DNA of 64,000 bases from Gymnorhina tibicen (GCA_013399875.1 VXAZ01008038.1:171271-235270); one strand, 5' to 3'. Counted from the first letter of the stretch, positions 48,901 through 54,839 are shown. Notes: a model not told the origin generated them from the sequence alone. Numbers and translations: made by a program.

Positions 48901-51260
48901 GAGCAATTCCAATGCCTGAATTTGCAGAAATCCTCCCGTCATACCTTTGGCTCAATCCCTCTTCCAGAAGTTTGCGTCTAAGTTGGTGTTTCTCCGCTTG
49001 GTCCCAACACAGTGCTGGATATTCATGGACAGGCCGAATCCATCAGTCTTCGCTGCGCTGCCCGCGTGAGACTTTGCTATTTCCAGACAAATTTAGAGAC
49101 TTCCTTGCACTTGGACAAATTAAAAAATTCATCTTCTTGCTGGAAGGCAGCAAGGCATTCCACCCATGTCCTCCCCAAAAAGAAGTTCATGAAACCTGTT
49201 CTTTAAAAAAATCCCAATAATGGAGATTTTAGAGCCAAGTGTCTCCAGCACTTCATCATCCTTGTGCTTAAGAGAGCTCTCCCACCAGTTTAAACCCCCT
49301 GATTTTTGGGTGATCCACCTGGCCATGGAGAGACATCCTTCCTTTGCTTGGCAGCTCCAGATCTTCCACTTTCCCAGTCCTTCCAGCCATCTCTTCTCCC
49401 CAGGACTCTTCCTAGTGGTCCAACTGTGTCCTGAAATCCGTCCCCTGCTCCATCTAACATCATCCCTGCCCATGTCTTAGGGTTTCACCCCTTTTCTTCC
49501 ACTCCTGCAGGATATTTTCTGCCTTCGGTGATATCTTCAATGCCCAGAGATGGTGCTTAAAGCAGAACCACCCTCGAGCTGCTTTTGTGCAGCCAATTAT
49601 CCTGATCCAGACACGCTGGAAAATCCCAGCACCAGTAGCAAAGGTCTTGGAAAAAAATCCGACATCGATGACGCTGGGATTTTTTTGGTCTACAAACCCC
49701 TGAGCTGCTTTATGGCCACCTTTTCTGAGTCTCCAAAGGCTCCTTGATCCTCGATCCTTGCCCCTCTTCCTCAGAGGCAGCATCAAAGCCAAGGATTTAC
49801 CAGGCGGGATTCCGGATTCCAAAAGAATCCATATGGACATGTGCTCCTGAGTGTGCTCGTCCCTATTTGAGGAGTTGGCAGCAAGGAGGAGGCTGCAGGA
49901 GAGTCAGGCACCAAAACTCTGTCCTGAGAAGAGCTGAGTTGTGAAAACACCAACAAACCATTCCCAAACTCCTGCTGAGCCTCCCTTCAATGCTCTCCGA
50001 AGGGAAATCACCCGGAAGCAACACTCCATCGGCTCCACGTCCCTCAGCCACCGCCTCATCTTCACCTCTGCCATCATCAACAGGCAGCTCCACTTCCCAT
50101 CCCAGCACAAAGCTCCTTCCCACCCTAATCCTGCTCTTTGTGGGTTTAAAAACACCCAGGATGCTCCATAATTCCCACAGGAATTGTGGTGCAGCTGGTT
50201 TCGAAGGCTGCATCTCTTCTCTTCATGCGCTTTCCCATCATATTTTGGCATTCAAGGCTAAGCTGGACCAGGCTGGAAGCAACCTGGTCTAGTGGAAGGT
50301 GTCCCAGGGGGATGGAACTGGATGACCTTGAAGGTCCCTTCCAATCCAAACCACCCCTCATTGCCTCATTTCCAGCATCATCCATAAAAATCCTCATCTC
50401 TGCTCCCTTCGTCCTTCCAGCCAAGGAAAACATCAGCACTAAGCCATCGGTTTTGCCATTCCCAGTTTAACTATCCCCAGGAATTCTCAACAAACCATTC
50501 AGGGAGCAAAGATATTTGAGACCAAGAAGGAATAAAATAAAAAAAAAAATGAACACAGTTAAAATCTGCTCTTTTTTAAGAGCCACGCTTGAGGCATCAA
50601 ACATAGGAGGAGCCAAAACACGAATTTAATCAAAGCCGCGATATAAAGCCGGGAATTCATCAAACTTGGGGCATCATTCCATGGTTATCAGGAGAATGAT
50701 CTTCCCAAATTTTTAGGTCAATATTGAACATAATTTGATGAGCACCTCAAGCACATTCAACTTCCTGGTGCTGTTTGCAGTTACCCAAGACTTTGCTCAT
50801 TGAACCAAGTTTAACAGCACATCTCCACAAGCTTGAACTAAGCCTGACTTAAGAAAAACCTCAGTTTTCCTAAACCTTTAATTTCTCCAACATTATTTCC
50901 CCTCCAGTGCTACCATAAAGCAAGAACAGCACTTGGCACCACGGGACGTCCACCACCTTCGCATCCGGAATCCTACGAGGCCAGAGGATGAGTCGCAACC
51001 CACGGGCTGGGAATAAACAGCTAAAAACTGAACTCAGTGCATTTTGGACAAATTCCTGCTGCTCACCTGCTCTGATGGGAGTTTTGGTGCTCAGGTCCCT
51101 GGCCCGGACAGGGCTGCTGGAAGTTTTGGAGAGTTTGTTGGCCGACACCCGGTACATGACCCCGCCGATGCAGCGGAAGCCTTTGCTCCTCCAGCGCTGT
51201 TGGACGAGCTGGGATTTGCCACCTTGGAGTGAGGGTCGGGTTTGGTTTAACAACGGGGAT
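6444..51260 (-). CDS. ZC3H3: ZC3H3 (Smicl), five-CCCH zinc-finger protein, C-terminal part (9 exons, 5'-partial)
   Basis: Nuclear CPSF30-like CCCH protein; the family is implicated in mRNA polyadenylation and poly(A) RNA export, and the Xenopus homologue Smicl binds Smads. The window holds the last ~358 residues over nine exons: 51067-51260, 38518-38545 (tentative), 37547-37702, 35759-35828, 30874-31005, 18670-18848, 16908-17116, 6647-6724 and 6444-6475. All junction phases agree up to TGA. The five fingers are [10 protein letters not shown].. (C-x8-C-x5-C-x3-H), CTRFLRGTC.., CSYYLKGIC.., CQDFLKGYC.. and [10 protein letters not shown].., preceded by [12 protein letters not shown] and [11 protein letters not shown] and followed by [11 protein letters not shown] and KRLQIKPRL. 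The human protein has about 950 residues, so the N-terminal two-thirds is missing; it should lie beyond 64000. Introns are large (to ~12.5 kb) and rich in CR1. Both it and MAFA run on the minus strand. Confidence 0.93.
6647..6724 (-). CDS. ZC3H3: ZC3H3 exon W8 (basic KRRR segment)
   Basis: It is 78 nt, phase 1 to 1. The acceptor is TCCTTTCCTTCCCAG and the donor AGAG|GTGAGT is full consensus. It encodes [20 protein letters not shown] and then MAGGR. KRRR next to acidic exon W7 looks like a nuclear localisation signal. Splice strength and phase are excellent. I do not recall an equivalent block in the human protein, so it may be sauropsid-specific or much diverged. Confidence 0.82.
7795..7960. 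promoter_or_regulatory. Candidate conserved non-coding element
   Basis: CpG-bearing, repeat-free sequence with GTGATTCATCGC, AGTTAATTTATGG and CCTTAATATAAC motifs. It differs from the surrounding GGAA-rich intron. Conservation is not tested. Confidence 0.25.
8302..8341. repeat. Adjacent poly(T) and poly(A) runs
   Basis: About 20 T residues, a TTGGGAAG joint and about 12 A residues form a self-complementary low-complexity pair. It looks like two facing retroposon tails or slippage. Confidence 0.6.
8770..8985. promoter_or_regulatory. Candidate conserved element with a perfect 9-bp inverted repeat
   Basis: CGAAAACCG-GG-CGGTTTTCG occupies 8885-8904. Both arms contain CpG, which is usually eroded in neutral intron. 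Flanks carry CTAGTTAGCGAAAGC, CCGATGATTGAAC and ATCAACATTTATTTTGC. The whole stretch is free of repeats. Confidence 0.35.
9864..9932. repeat. (TTA)n microsatellite
   Basis: About 22 uninterrupted ATT units. Leucine runs in the translated frames here are an artefact of it. Confidence 0.95.
10160..10251 (+). mobile_element. CR1 LINE 3' end fragment
   Basis: It carries the CR1 terminus CTAGTGGAAGGTGTCCCTGC and AAGGTCCCTTCCAACCC, ending in ATTCC repeats. Confidence 0.8.
10516..10862 (-). mobile_element. CR1 LINE 3' fragment
   Basis: The antisense 3' terminus (ATCACAGAATCATTAAGG) is followed by CTCCACCACCTCCCTGGG and TTTCCTCTTGTCCTGTCCC. It faces the next element, so their 3' parts form an inverted pair. 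Confidence 0.88.
10905..11103 (+). mobile_element. CR1 LINE 3' end fragment
   Basis: It carries GCCCCATCCCTGGAAGTGTC, TTGGAGCAACCTGGTCTAGT and the ATTCCGGGATTCATTG tail. Confidence 0.88.
11205..11440. promoter_or_regulatory. Candidate MAFA-responsive element: near-consensus MARE plus 11-bp homeodomain palindrome
   Basis: TGCTGACTCAGGA at 11220-11232 matches 12 of 13 bases of the T-MARE consensus TGCTGACTCAGCA, which large Mafs bind. About 105 bp away is a perfect inverted repeat, AATTAGCAAAT-GCA-ATTTGCTAATT (11337-11361), with TAATT/ATTAG homeodomain cores. The AT-rich, repeat-free sequence continues to about 11420 (TCATTAATTCGG). Autoregulation by MAFA is an inference. Confidence 0.45.
12736..12958 (-). 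mobile_element. CR1 LINE 3' fragment
   Basis: Antisense terminus (AATCATGGAATGGTTTGGC), then GACACCTTCCACTATCCCAG and CTGTGCCAGGGCC. Confidence 0.87.
13640..14075. promoter_or_regulatory. Candidate conserved non-coding element, homeobox-site rich
   Basis: About 430 bp of repeat-free, mixed AT/CpG sequence, with TTAACGTTACGACCG, TAAAATGTTTACAG (forkhead-like), GGCTATAAAATCC, TCTAATTAAATTAGC and TGCAATTAGCGCGG. It is the most enhancer-like block within this intron. No open frame resembles a protein. Confidence 0.45.
14300..14370 (-). mobile_element. CR1 LINE 3' terminal fragment
   Basis: CCAGAATCATTTAGGTTGGA and GACCTCCAAGATCAACC resemble the antisense CR1 3' end. It is short and diverged. 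Confidence 0.6.
16908..17116 (-). CDS. ZC3H3: ZC3H3 exon W7 (acidic C-terminal region with LPSFISL motif)
   Basis: It is 209 nt, entering in phase 2 and leaving in phase 1. The acceptor is CATCTGCCTCCTGCAG and the donor CCAG|GTAGGA. It encodes [35 protein letters not shown], the family motif [11 protein letters not shown], and the acidic run [18 protein letters not shown] is shared with the human C-terminus (from memory), which anchors the exon. Confidence 0.92.
17117..18669. other. ZC3H3 intron between W6 and W7 (1.55 kb)
   Basis: No coding sequence, CR1 or strong regulatory block seen; ordinary intron. Confidence 0.6.
18670..18848 (-). CDS. ZC3H3: ZC3H3 exon W6 (end of finger 4, finger 5)
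   Basis: It is 179 nt, entering in phase 0 and leaving in phase 2. The acceptor is CTTTCCCTGGCAG and the donor GGCAG|GTAGGA. It encodes CKKKH, completing finger 4, then [20 protein letters not shown] (finger 5, C-x8-C-x5-C-x3-H). A polar, basic tail follows (PQKRRHPHQ.., [11 protein letters not shown]). The tail diverges from mammals, whose Ser/Ala-rich stretch is absent here. Confidence 0.95.
20525..20945 (-). mobile_element. CR1 LINE 3' fragment
   Basis: Nearly full 3' domain in antisense, from ATGGAATCATGGAATGC through AATATCCCATCTAACCCTGC to CTCCCAGCCTGGCTCCA. Confidence 0.92.
21297..21415 (-). mobile_element. CR1-like LINE 3' fragment
   Basis: The antisense terminus ATCACAGAATCGCAGAAC is followed by TTGAAAGGGACTCCCAAGG; diverged from the main subfamily here. 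Confidence 0.6.
22800..22886 (+). mobile_element. Possible CR1-like 3' terminus
   Basis: CTTGTGGGTCCCTTGCAGC and CTCTGTGATTCTGTGAAG resemble a CR1 tail. Upstream sequence is not clearly CR1. Confidence 0.35.
23690..23782 (+). mobile_element. CR1 LINE 3' terminal fragment
   Basis: CCCTGCTCATGGCAGGGGAT, GGTCTTTAAGGTCTCTTCC and the tail GGATTCTGTGAA. Confidence 0.75.
23785..24140 (-). mobile_element. CR1 LINE internal fragment
   Basis: GTGTCATCTGCAAACCTGCC, AGCACTGGTCCCAGTACAGA and TGAGGGACACCACTTGTCAC match the antisense coding/3' region of CR1. Confidence 0.8.
24200..24825 (+). mobile_element. CR1 LINE fragment (reverse transcriptase C-terminus to 3' end)
   Basis: GGTGCATCAGGAAGAGCAGG, GACATGGAACTCCTGGAGC, GGAAAGGCTGAGGGAGCTGG and the tail ACCCATTCTGTGATCC. 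It is a different CR1 subfamily from the TGGAAGGTGTCCC type, with many indels breaking the frame. Confidence 0.82.
25798..25985 (-). mobile_element. CR1 LINE 3' fragment
   Basis: ATTACAGAATTAGGGAATCG, CCACATCC-like spacing and GGATGTTAAATCCCTCCAGG match the antisense CR1 end. Confidence 0.7.
26990..27235 (-). mobile_element. CR1 LINE 3' fragment
   Basis: GGGTTGGAAGGGACCC, GGGACACCTTCCACTATCCC, CAACCTGTGCCAGGGCCTC and AATATCCCATCTAAATC. Confidence 0.92.
27358..27512 (-). mobile_element. CR1 LINE 3' fragment (second copy)
   Basis: GGTTTGGGTTGGAAAGGTCC, GGGACACCTCCCACTATCCC and CCAGGGATGGGGCATCCAC. Same orientation and same 3' segment as the copy 130 bp to its left, so two insertions or a local duplication. 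Confidence 0.88.
28071..28140 (-). mobile_element. CR1 LINE 3' terminal fragment
   Basis: CGGAATCATTTAGGTTGGG and CTCCAAGATCATCGGGTCC. Confidence 0.7.
28735..29150. promoter_or_regulatory. Candidate conserved non-coding element
   Basis: Repeat-free, AT-rich and motif-dense: AATATTATAAACTCTCC, ACTTTTTATATTATTTAG, TTAACCCTTAATGGCCC, AGTTAAATATGGCCCGC, CATATATAATTACAGGC. It stands out from the CR1-rich intron around it. Confidence 0.38.
29436..29492 (+). mobile_element. CR1 LINE 3' terminal fragment
   Basis: CTCAATGACCTTAGAGGTC, TTTTCCAGCCTCAATGATTC and a TAGGATTCC tail. Confidence 0.65.
29622..30052 (-). mobile_element. CR1 LINE 3' fragment
   Basis: GGGGCATCCACAACTCCTCT, AATATCCCATCTAACCCTGC, CTCCAGAGCAGAGGGGCTCC and CTCTGCAGGTGCAGTCTCAC. 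It ends inside the reverse-transcriptase-coding part. Confidence 0.92.
30874..31005 (-). CDS. ZC3H3: ZC3H3 exon W5 (CCCH finger 3 and start of finger 4)
   Basis: It is 132 nt (44 codons), phase 0 to 0. The acceptor is CTCCTCCTCTTGCAG and the donor AAAAG|GTAAAG. It encodes [20 protein letters not shown] then H (finger 3, C-x7-C-x4-C-x3-H), the linker VYVSRKAEV, and [14 protein letters not shown]. Finger 4 is therefore split by a 12-kb intron before its last Cys and His. Confidence 0.96.
31840..32640. promoter_or_regulatory. Candidate conserved non-coding element (~800 bp)
   Basis: Long repeat-free block with dense AT-rich motifs and retained CpGs: CTTTAAAAGAGGAGAG, TTTTTAATTGTCTTTTAAC, AACGATTCCCTTAATG, CAAATTAGCTCTAAT, TTTCAATTAACCTTG and AACATTAATTCAAGG. 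The middle resembles a developmental enhancer. Open frames here are short and unconvincing. Confidence 0.42.
32905..33045 (+). mobile_element. CR1 LINE 3' fragment
   Basis: GCCCTGGCACAGGGTGCCC, TTGGAGCAACCCGGGATAG and GGAAGGTGTCCCTGCCCATG. Confidence 0.88.
35380..35635 (+). mobile_element. Two abutting CR1 LINE 3' ends
   Basis: A tail-like stretch with GAGGTCTTTT..AGACCTC inverted copies (35389-35440) precedes a second 3' end (GAGGCCCTGGCACAGAGAAG, TTGGAGCAATCTGGGATAG, CCATTCCATGGTTCTGTC). Confidence 0.82.
35759..35828 (-). CDS. ZC3H3: ZC3H3 exon W4 (CCCH finger 2)
   Basis: It is 70 nt, entering in phase 2 and leaving in phase 0. The acceptor is CTTTACTTCCAG and the donor AAG|GTCTGT (a non-consensus C at +3). 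It encodes [20 protein letters not shown] followed by KDK, completing finger 2 (C-x7-C-x6-C-x3-H) whose first Cys is in the previous exon. The residues are nearly identical to the human protein. Confidence 0.95.
36110..36300 (+). mobile_element. CR1 LINE 3' end fragment
   Basis: CCCATCCCTGGAAGTGTTC, GGGATAGTGGAAGGTGTCCC and the terminal GGATTCTATGATCCCATTCT repeat. Confidence 0.9.
37012..37372 (+). mobile_element. CR1 LINE 3' end fragment
   Basis: AGAAGGCTCCAAAGGGACC, GAGAGCTGGAGAGGGACTTG, GATGGGATATTGGGAAG and the tail CCATGATTCTC. Confidence 0.93.
37547..37702 (-). CDS. ZC3H3: ZC3H3 exon W3 (basic helix and CCCH finger 1)
   Basis: It is 156 nt, entering and leaving in phase 2, with acceptor TTTTTCTCCTTCAG and donor CCAG|GTGGGG. 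It encodes [20 protein letters not shown] (a strongly basic segment, probably a nuclear targeting or RNA-contact region), then finger 1, [20 protein letters not shown] (C-x8-C-x5-C-x3-H), and DPEKVAVCT, which starts finger 2. Confidence 0.96.
37703..38517. other. ZC3H3 intron between W2 and W3 (0.8 kb)
   Basis: No repeats or other features recognised. Confidence 0.4.
38518..38545 (-). CDS. ZC3H3: ZC3H3 exon W2, tentative 28-nt microexon
   Basis: Exon W1 ends in phase 1 and exon W3 begins in phase 2, so an intervening exon of length 3n+1 is required. This 28-nt candidate enters in phase 1 and leaves in phase 2. It has a good acceptor (CACCTCCTTTTAACCCAG) and a GAG|GTAAAA donor, and reads [10 protein letters not shown] into RAVQRS. 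The residues do not resemble the human linker (about 14 residues), so the assignment rests on phase and splice signals. A CR1 copy begins within about 10 bp of the acceptor. Confidence 0.45.
38553..39125 (+). mobile_element. CR1 LINE fragment (reverse transcriptase C-terminus to 3' domain)
   Basis: One frame reads [19 protein letters not shown] then VLVDEKL, the typical CR1 reverse transcriptase C-terminus, followed by frameshifts. AATGTCCAGCCTGGAGAAGG and GGGACAAGGGATGGAGGGAC continue the 3' part. It is antisense to ZC3H3 and starts next to the tentative exon W2. Confidence 0.92.
39451..39897 (+). mobile_element. CR1 LINE 3' fragment
   Basis: TTATCAGAGGGATGGAGACC, TTCAGCCTGGAGAAGGGAAG, GGTGTCCCTGCCTCTGGCAG and the tail ATTCCGTGATTCCGTGACC. 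Confidence 0.94.
40806..40870 (-). mobile_element. CR1 LINE 3' terminal fragment
   Basis: TTGGAATCACAGAATCATGG and GGCTGGAAGTGACCTTAGAG. Confidence 0.7.
42040..42400. promoter_or_regulatory. Candidate conserved non-coding element
   Basis: Repeat-free with CTTAATGCATCATCCC, TTCATTAAATGCATGATTAC and GCTATGATTAATAGCGGG. ATGCAT and ATGATTA/ATTAAT are POU/homeobox-type cores. CpGs are retained. Confidence 0.35.
43108..43139. repeat. Poly(A) run next to an ambiguous base
   Basis: About 24 A residues, a G and 7 more A residues, with N at 43168 about 30 bp further on. It looks like a difficult-to-assemble homopolymer at the edge of a tandem repeat. Confidence 0.85.
43170..43735. repeat. Triplicated ~190-207 bp tandem repeat
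   Basis: Landmarks GCC(A/G)AGGGATGGG..GTGAG at about 43193, 43382 and 43589, CCCAAATCAAGGATAA, and CACAGAGGGAAACAACCA recur in order. Spacings are about 189 and 207 bp. Units are 80-90 percent alike by eye; the third is cut short. Confidence 0.8.
43847..44085 (-). repeat. ~24-bp minisatellite array, orientation A
   Basis: CTTTTGAGCTCAATCCCTTG and TTTTGGGATTACTCAATCCC-like units recur over about 240 bp. They are reverse complements of the units in the larger array 560 bp to the right. Confidence 0.85.
44086..44639. other. Single-copy spacer between two inverted minisatellite arrays, possible conserved element
   Basis: Non-repetitive with TTTAATAGTTGCCATTATC, GAGCCGAGCGATTCATT, TTTAATTATTATTCATTTAAG and GTTTTATTAACGAAGCAGC followed by a partial second copy (AATTAATGAAGCAGC). 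It would be the loop of a stem formed by the flanking arrays. Confidence 0.4.
44640..45700 (+). repeat. ~24-bp minisatellite array, orientation B (~1.06 kb)
   Basis: Units such as AAGGGATTGAGCTCAAAAGG and GCAATCCCAAAACCAAGGG repeat throughout. The AATCCCAAA landmark recurs at about 44679, 44751, 44798, 44870 and 44940. These spacings (72, 47, 72, 70) are near 2 or 3 times 24 bp, so a ~24-bp base unit is organised into 2- and 3-unit blocks. Open frames across it have no protein character. Confidence 0.9.
46270..46764 (+). mobile_element. CR1 LINE 3' fragment
   Basis: GAGCCCCTCTGCTCTGGAG, AGAAAAGAAGGCTCCAGGG, GAGGCCCTAGCACAGGTTCC and the tail CCATGATTCAGTGACC. Confidence 0.93.
50248..50365 (+). 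mobile_element. CR1 LINE 3' terminal fragment
   Basis: AGCAACCTGGTCTAGTGGAA and CTTGAAGGTCCCTTCCAATC. Confidence 0.82.
50560..50720. promoter_or_regulatory. Candidate conserved non-coding element
   Basis: Repeat-free, with CTTTTTTAAGAGCCACGC, CGAATTTAATCAAAGCCGCG (a TCF/LEF-like ATCAAAG) and GATATAAAGCCGGG. It lies 350-500 bp into the intron downstream of exon W1. Confidence 0.28.
51067..51260 (-). CDS. ZC3H3: ZC3H3 exon W1 (pre-finger conserved region)
   Basis: It is 194 nt, entering in phase 2 and leaving in phase 1. The acceptor is a pyrimidine-rich tract ending CCTGCAG and the donor is GCAG|GTGAGC. It encodes [17 protein letters not shown].., then [20 protein letters not shown] and KLSKTSSSP. 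This matches the ZC3H3 block just before the first finger (human WWRSKGYRCIGGVLYKVSAN, from memory). It is the most 5' exon I can find, so the preceding exon must end in phase 2. Confidence 0.9.
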
Positions 51261-51344
51261 CTGCAGGGAAAACAAAGTCAAGGTCAGCCCAAATTCGGGA
51301 TAATGTCACAAGGAGGTGCTGCTTCATAAGCAAACCGTGGGATT

Positions 51345-51440
51345 GGAGACTCATGGAATGGTTTGGGTTCTAAGGGACCTTCAAGATCATCTCATTCCAA
51401 TCCCATTGCCACGGGCAGGGACAGCTCCCACTGGAATGGA
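51345..51440 (-). mobile_element. CR1 LINE 3' terminal fragment
   Basis: CTCATGGAATGGTTTGGG and CCTTCAAGATCATCTCATTC. Confidence 0.8.
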
Positions 51441-51674
51441 GGAGATGTATGGAAGAACCAGGGATGTTCTTGCTGTTGACAGAGGAAAAGCTCTGATTCC
51501 TCATGACTGACGCCAAAAAAACGACCTTCAAGGACTGTCTCCCAACTTCTCCCACCCTTGGCCTGCACCTCCAGCCCTGGCGGAAATAAGGAAATGTGGA
51601 TGCAATCCCATGAGAGAATCAGCAAGGTGGGACCTTCACTGAGCTTAGACAAGTTTTATGGAGCTCTACAAGCT

Positions 51675-51820
51675 TTGACACCCCTGGAAGCGCTTCAAAG
51701 CCAGGTGGGATGGGACTCTGAGCAACCTGATCCAGTGGGTGGCATCCCTGTCCACGGCAGGGGTTTGGAACTAGATGGTCTTTAAGGTCCCTTCCAACCC
51801 AAAACATTCCGTTAGTCTGT
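51675..51820 (+). mobile_element. CR1 LINE 3' terminal fragment
   Basis: GAGCAACCTGATCCAGTGGG and TGGTCTTTAAGGTCCCTTCC. Confidence 0.82.
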
Positions 51821-52159
51821 ATTTTTGGTATCATTATTCCTATTATTAATCAGATACAATAAATTTGATATTTTTATTCTGCCCCCAAATCTGGCTCTTG
51901 GAAGGATTTTCCTCAATCCCTGCATGGGACAAGTCACCCAAGAGCACTTGCATCCCCCATCTGTCACCCGGAGCTGATGCTGGACCTCAGTGGGGTTGGG
52001 GACGTGCTCCCACCTCCTCAATTCTCCCTAAATTCACAAACCCCACCCATACTGAGGCAGTGGGACGGAGATGGATCGGGAATCGTGGTCCGTTTACTGT
52101 TGCCCATAATGTTATTCTGAAGGACCAGTAAGTTCTGAGGTGATGCCTGAGGGATAAAT

Positions 52160-52455
52160 ATCACAGAATCCCAAAATCTTTTCGGTTGGAAAAGACCTCC
52201 GAGGCCATGAAGTCCAACCTGTGACTGATCAATTAGACCAGAGCACTGAGTGCCATGTCCAGGCATCTGGACACCTCCAGGGATGGGGACTCCGTTCCAC
52301 CTCCCTGGACGGCTCATCCCAATGTTTAAAAACCCCTTCCATGAAGAAATTCCTTCTGATGTCCAACCCGAACCTCCCCTGGAGCAGCTTGAGGCCATTT
52401 CCTCTCATCCTGTTGCTGGCAGACAGGGAAAAGAGGCCGACCCCCACCTTGCCAT
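52160..52455 (-). mobile_element. CR1 LINE 3' fragment
   Basis: TCACAGAATCCCAAAATC, AAAAGACCTCCGAGGCC, CCATGAAGAAATTCCTTC and TTTCCTCTCATCCTGTTGC. Confidence 0.87.
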
Positions 52456-52599
52456 ATGTCCCAGAGAGGCTCCTCTGCTACCCAAAATCTTGTCCACTCC
52501 ATGACCCGGTATCTCCTGCACCATCCCACCTCCCTCCCGACCCGCAGCGCAGCCTCCCAGCTCATCCCTATCCATCCCCCATTATCCAAACAGAGCCAC

Positions 52600-53110
52600 T
52601 GCAGCCAAATCAAATCTCCTCCAGTATCAGTCGCCTTCCTCATTTAGCGCTAATCCAAACAGTAATTTGTTTATGCAAATTAGAGCTCTAATTTTGTATT
52701 AGCCCAAACTATGCTCATAATGCTATTAGCAGAACATATATAAACCGCGCATTACCGGAGAATATCCGTAAATTAAGATCCCACTATCCTATCAGCGGAA
52801 TGCAAACCCCGGAGAGCATTTCCTTTAAATGAACATGTGCTCCAAAGAAAAAGAGAGCTGGAAAATGGAATAGTTACATTTCCTAATGCTGAGCCTGACA
52901 GCCTATTCATTCCGGAGGGCTGTTGCCACTGGCTACCGAGCTCGGAAAATTTGCTGCCTGGTTTTTGTGGAAGGGGATGGGAATTCGATAAATTCCTCGT
53001 TTCGGTTCCCCCAGGGTCTCCTCCTCGTGGAACTGCTCCGGAGAGGAGCATCAAGTTTCCGCGATTCGCAAAGAGTTGCAGCGGTGGCGTCGTTGGGTGA
53101 GAGTGGCAAT
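52600..53110. promoter_or_regulatory. Candidate conserved non-coding element with perfect octamer
   Basis: TTATGCAAATTAGAGC contains the POU octamer ATGCAAAT (52673-52680). Also present are CATTTAGCGCTAATCC, GCTCATAATGCTATTAGC, TATATAAACCGCGC and CCGTAAATTAAGATC. AT-rich yet CpG-bearing and repeat-free. The open frames within have no homology I recognise. Confidence 0.45.
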
Positions 53111-53214
53111 GGCATGAGGGACACTTGGATCACTCATGGATCACCCACCACACCCCAGAAAACTCCAGCAAGGCCAAGGATGCAGCCAGCATTGGCTGCA
53201 GGACCTCAAGAAAG

Positions 53215-53815
53215 GTCAAGTGGCCGTATCAGGGGCAATAAAGATGATGTCAAATATCCAGTGGCCAGGAATGTGATGGAGAGGATTCTCCCCCTCTACT
53301 CTGCTCTTCTGAGATCCCATCTGGAGTTTTGTGTCCAGTTCTGGGGTCCCAGCAGTAGAAGGACATGGACCTGTTGGAGCAAATCCAGAGGAGGCCACGG
53401 AGATGCTCAGAGGGATGGAGCCTCTCTGCTCTGGAGCCAGGCTGGGAGAGCTGGGGGTGTTCAACCTGGAGAAGAGAAAGATCCAGGGAGACCTTCCAGT
53501 GCCTAACAGGACTCCAGGAGAGCTGAAGAGAGACTGTGGAAAAGGGATGGAGTGACAGGACAAGCAGGAATGGCTTCCCACTGCCAGAGGGCAGAATTAG
53601 ATGAGATACTGGGAAGGAATCCTTCCCTGGGAGGGTGCTGAGGGGCTGGAATGGAATTCCCGGAGAAGCTGTGGCTCCTCCATCCCTGGAAGTGTCCAAG
53701 GCCAAGCTGGATGGGGCTTGGAGCAACCTGGGATAGTGGAAGGTGTCCCTGCCCATGGCATCCATGGAACTGGATGATCTTTAACCTTCCAACCCAACCC
53801 ACCCCGGGATTCTAA
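53215..53815 (+). mobile_element. CR1 LINE fragment (reverse transcriptase C-terminus to 3' end)
   Basis: CTCCCCCTCTACTCTGCTC, AGGAGGCCACGGAGATGCTC, AGCCTCTCTGCTCTGGAGC and the tail GGGATTCTAATG. Confidence 0.93.
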
Positions 53816-54004
53816 TGAAGGTATTCCAAAAGGTCACCATGGCTGTGGCAAGACCCATCCCAGCTCCATCCACCTCCTCTTCCTCCTGGTGACACATCCC
53901 TGGGAGGCCCCAGGATTCTCCATTCCTGCATTCACAGGGGCTGCAGTGCCAAGGGATTTTGGGCTCCTTTTTCCCAGCTTCAAAAACTTCTTCTACTTCC
54001 ATGT

Positions 54005-54838
54005 ATATTCTCTATATGTTATCTCTGGGTAATATATAGAGATACCCACACACATCTATTTCCATATAGACACACAAATTATTGAACATATATACTCTGA
54101 GTATATGTATTGAAATACAAGGTCTATATATCATATAGAATAATAAATATTGATACTTTTATACATAAATCTATATATTATTGCCTGTATTCTCTGGGCC
54201 TTGTATATCCATCAATTATCTCCACATATTATTGAATATATGCACTGAATATATATATATTGAATCATATATGTTCACTAATATCTAGCTATATTCAATA
54301 TATATATTTAATAATAACTAGAGATAATTTATATGGGGCCCAGATACTATTTTTATTCCTAGCACTTTATATTATTCATATATTATTGAATTTATAGAAT
54401 ATATATTAAATTACATACATTCACTAATATATAGGCAATACATATAATATATAGGTATTATTTTCTATATAGTATACATTTCGTATTTTCCTTAAGTCTG
54501 TTAGAGGGGAGGGAAGAAGCCAGGGGTTCATCCAACATTTCCCACTCTGGTTTGTAGGGAAAGGCTGGGATGTGGCACAGCTGTGGCAGCACTCAAGGCA
54601 TGGATATTTAGATACATAGATATACTACAGAGATATATATATATATAAACTATATACAGACACATATATAGAGAGAGGATAAATATATTTAAATAGATAT
54701 TTTATATATTTAAATAGATATTGTATCTATATAGCTATATCTATGTATTATATGTAGATATATGTTTATATTAAAAATATTCTATATGTATAGAGATACA
54801 TTCAATATATATTGAATATAAATTTATAGAACATTCCC
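54005..54838. repeat. AT-rich TATA-type low-complexity tract (~830 bp)
   Basis: Degenerate runs of ATATA, TATAGA and ATTGAATATA occupy 54005-54480 and 54605-54838. A normal-composition insert of about 120 bp (54485-54600) lies between them. Probably an expanded, decayed microsatellite. Confidence 0.85.
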
Positions 54839-54839
54839 A

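Larger units (their letters stand above)
38546..51066. other. ZC3H3 intron between W1 and W2 (12.5 kb)
   Basis: It contains CR1 copies, mostly antisense to the gene, candidate elements at 42040-42400 and 50560-50720, and the tandem-repeat block at 43.1-45.7 kb. The 46.8-50.2 kb part is ordinary intron. If exon W2 is wrong, the true 3n+1 exon should lie in 37703-51066. Confidence 0.5.

Noticed and set aside
49129..49473. Minus-strand frame with EGCLSMA before a CAG|GTGG site, as the missing linker exon
   Set aside because: No polypyrimidine tract upstream (purine-rich) and a weak donor.
50957..51006. 50-nt minus-strand segment just after W1 with an excellent acceptor (TTTATTCCCAG)
   Set aside because: The resulting intron would be only 60 nt, the donor (AAG|GTGGTG) is weak, the exit phase (0) does not match W3, and the protein resembles nothing in ZC3H3.
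52773..53133. Minus-strand frames (SRKLDAPLRSSSTRRR.., NLSNSHPLPQKPGSK..) as an upstream ZC3H3 exon
   Set aside because: No similarity to the ZC3H3 N-terminal region as I know it, no fitting splice pair, and the sequence reads more like a conserved non-coding element.
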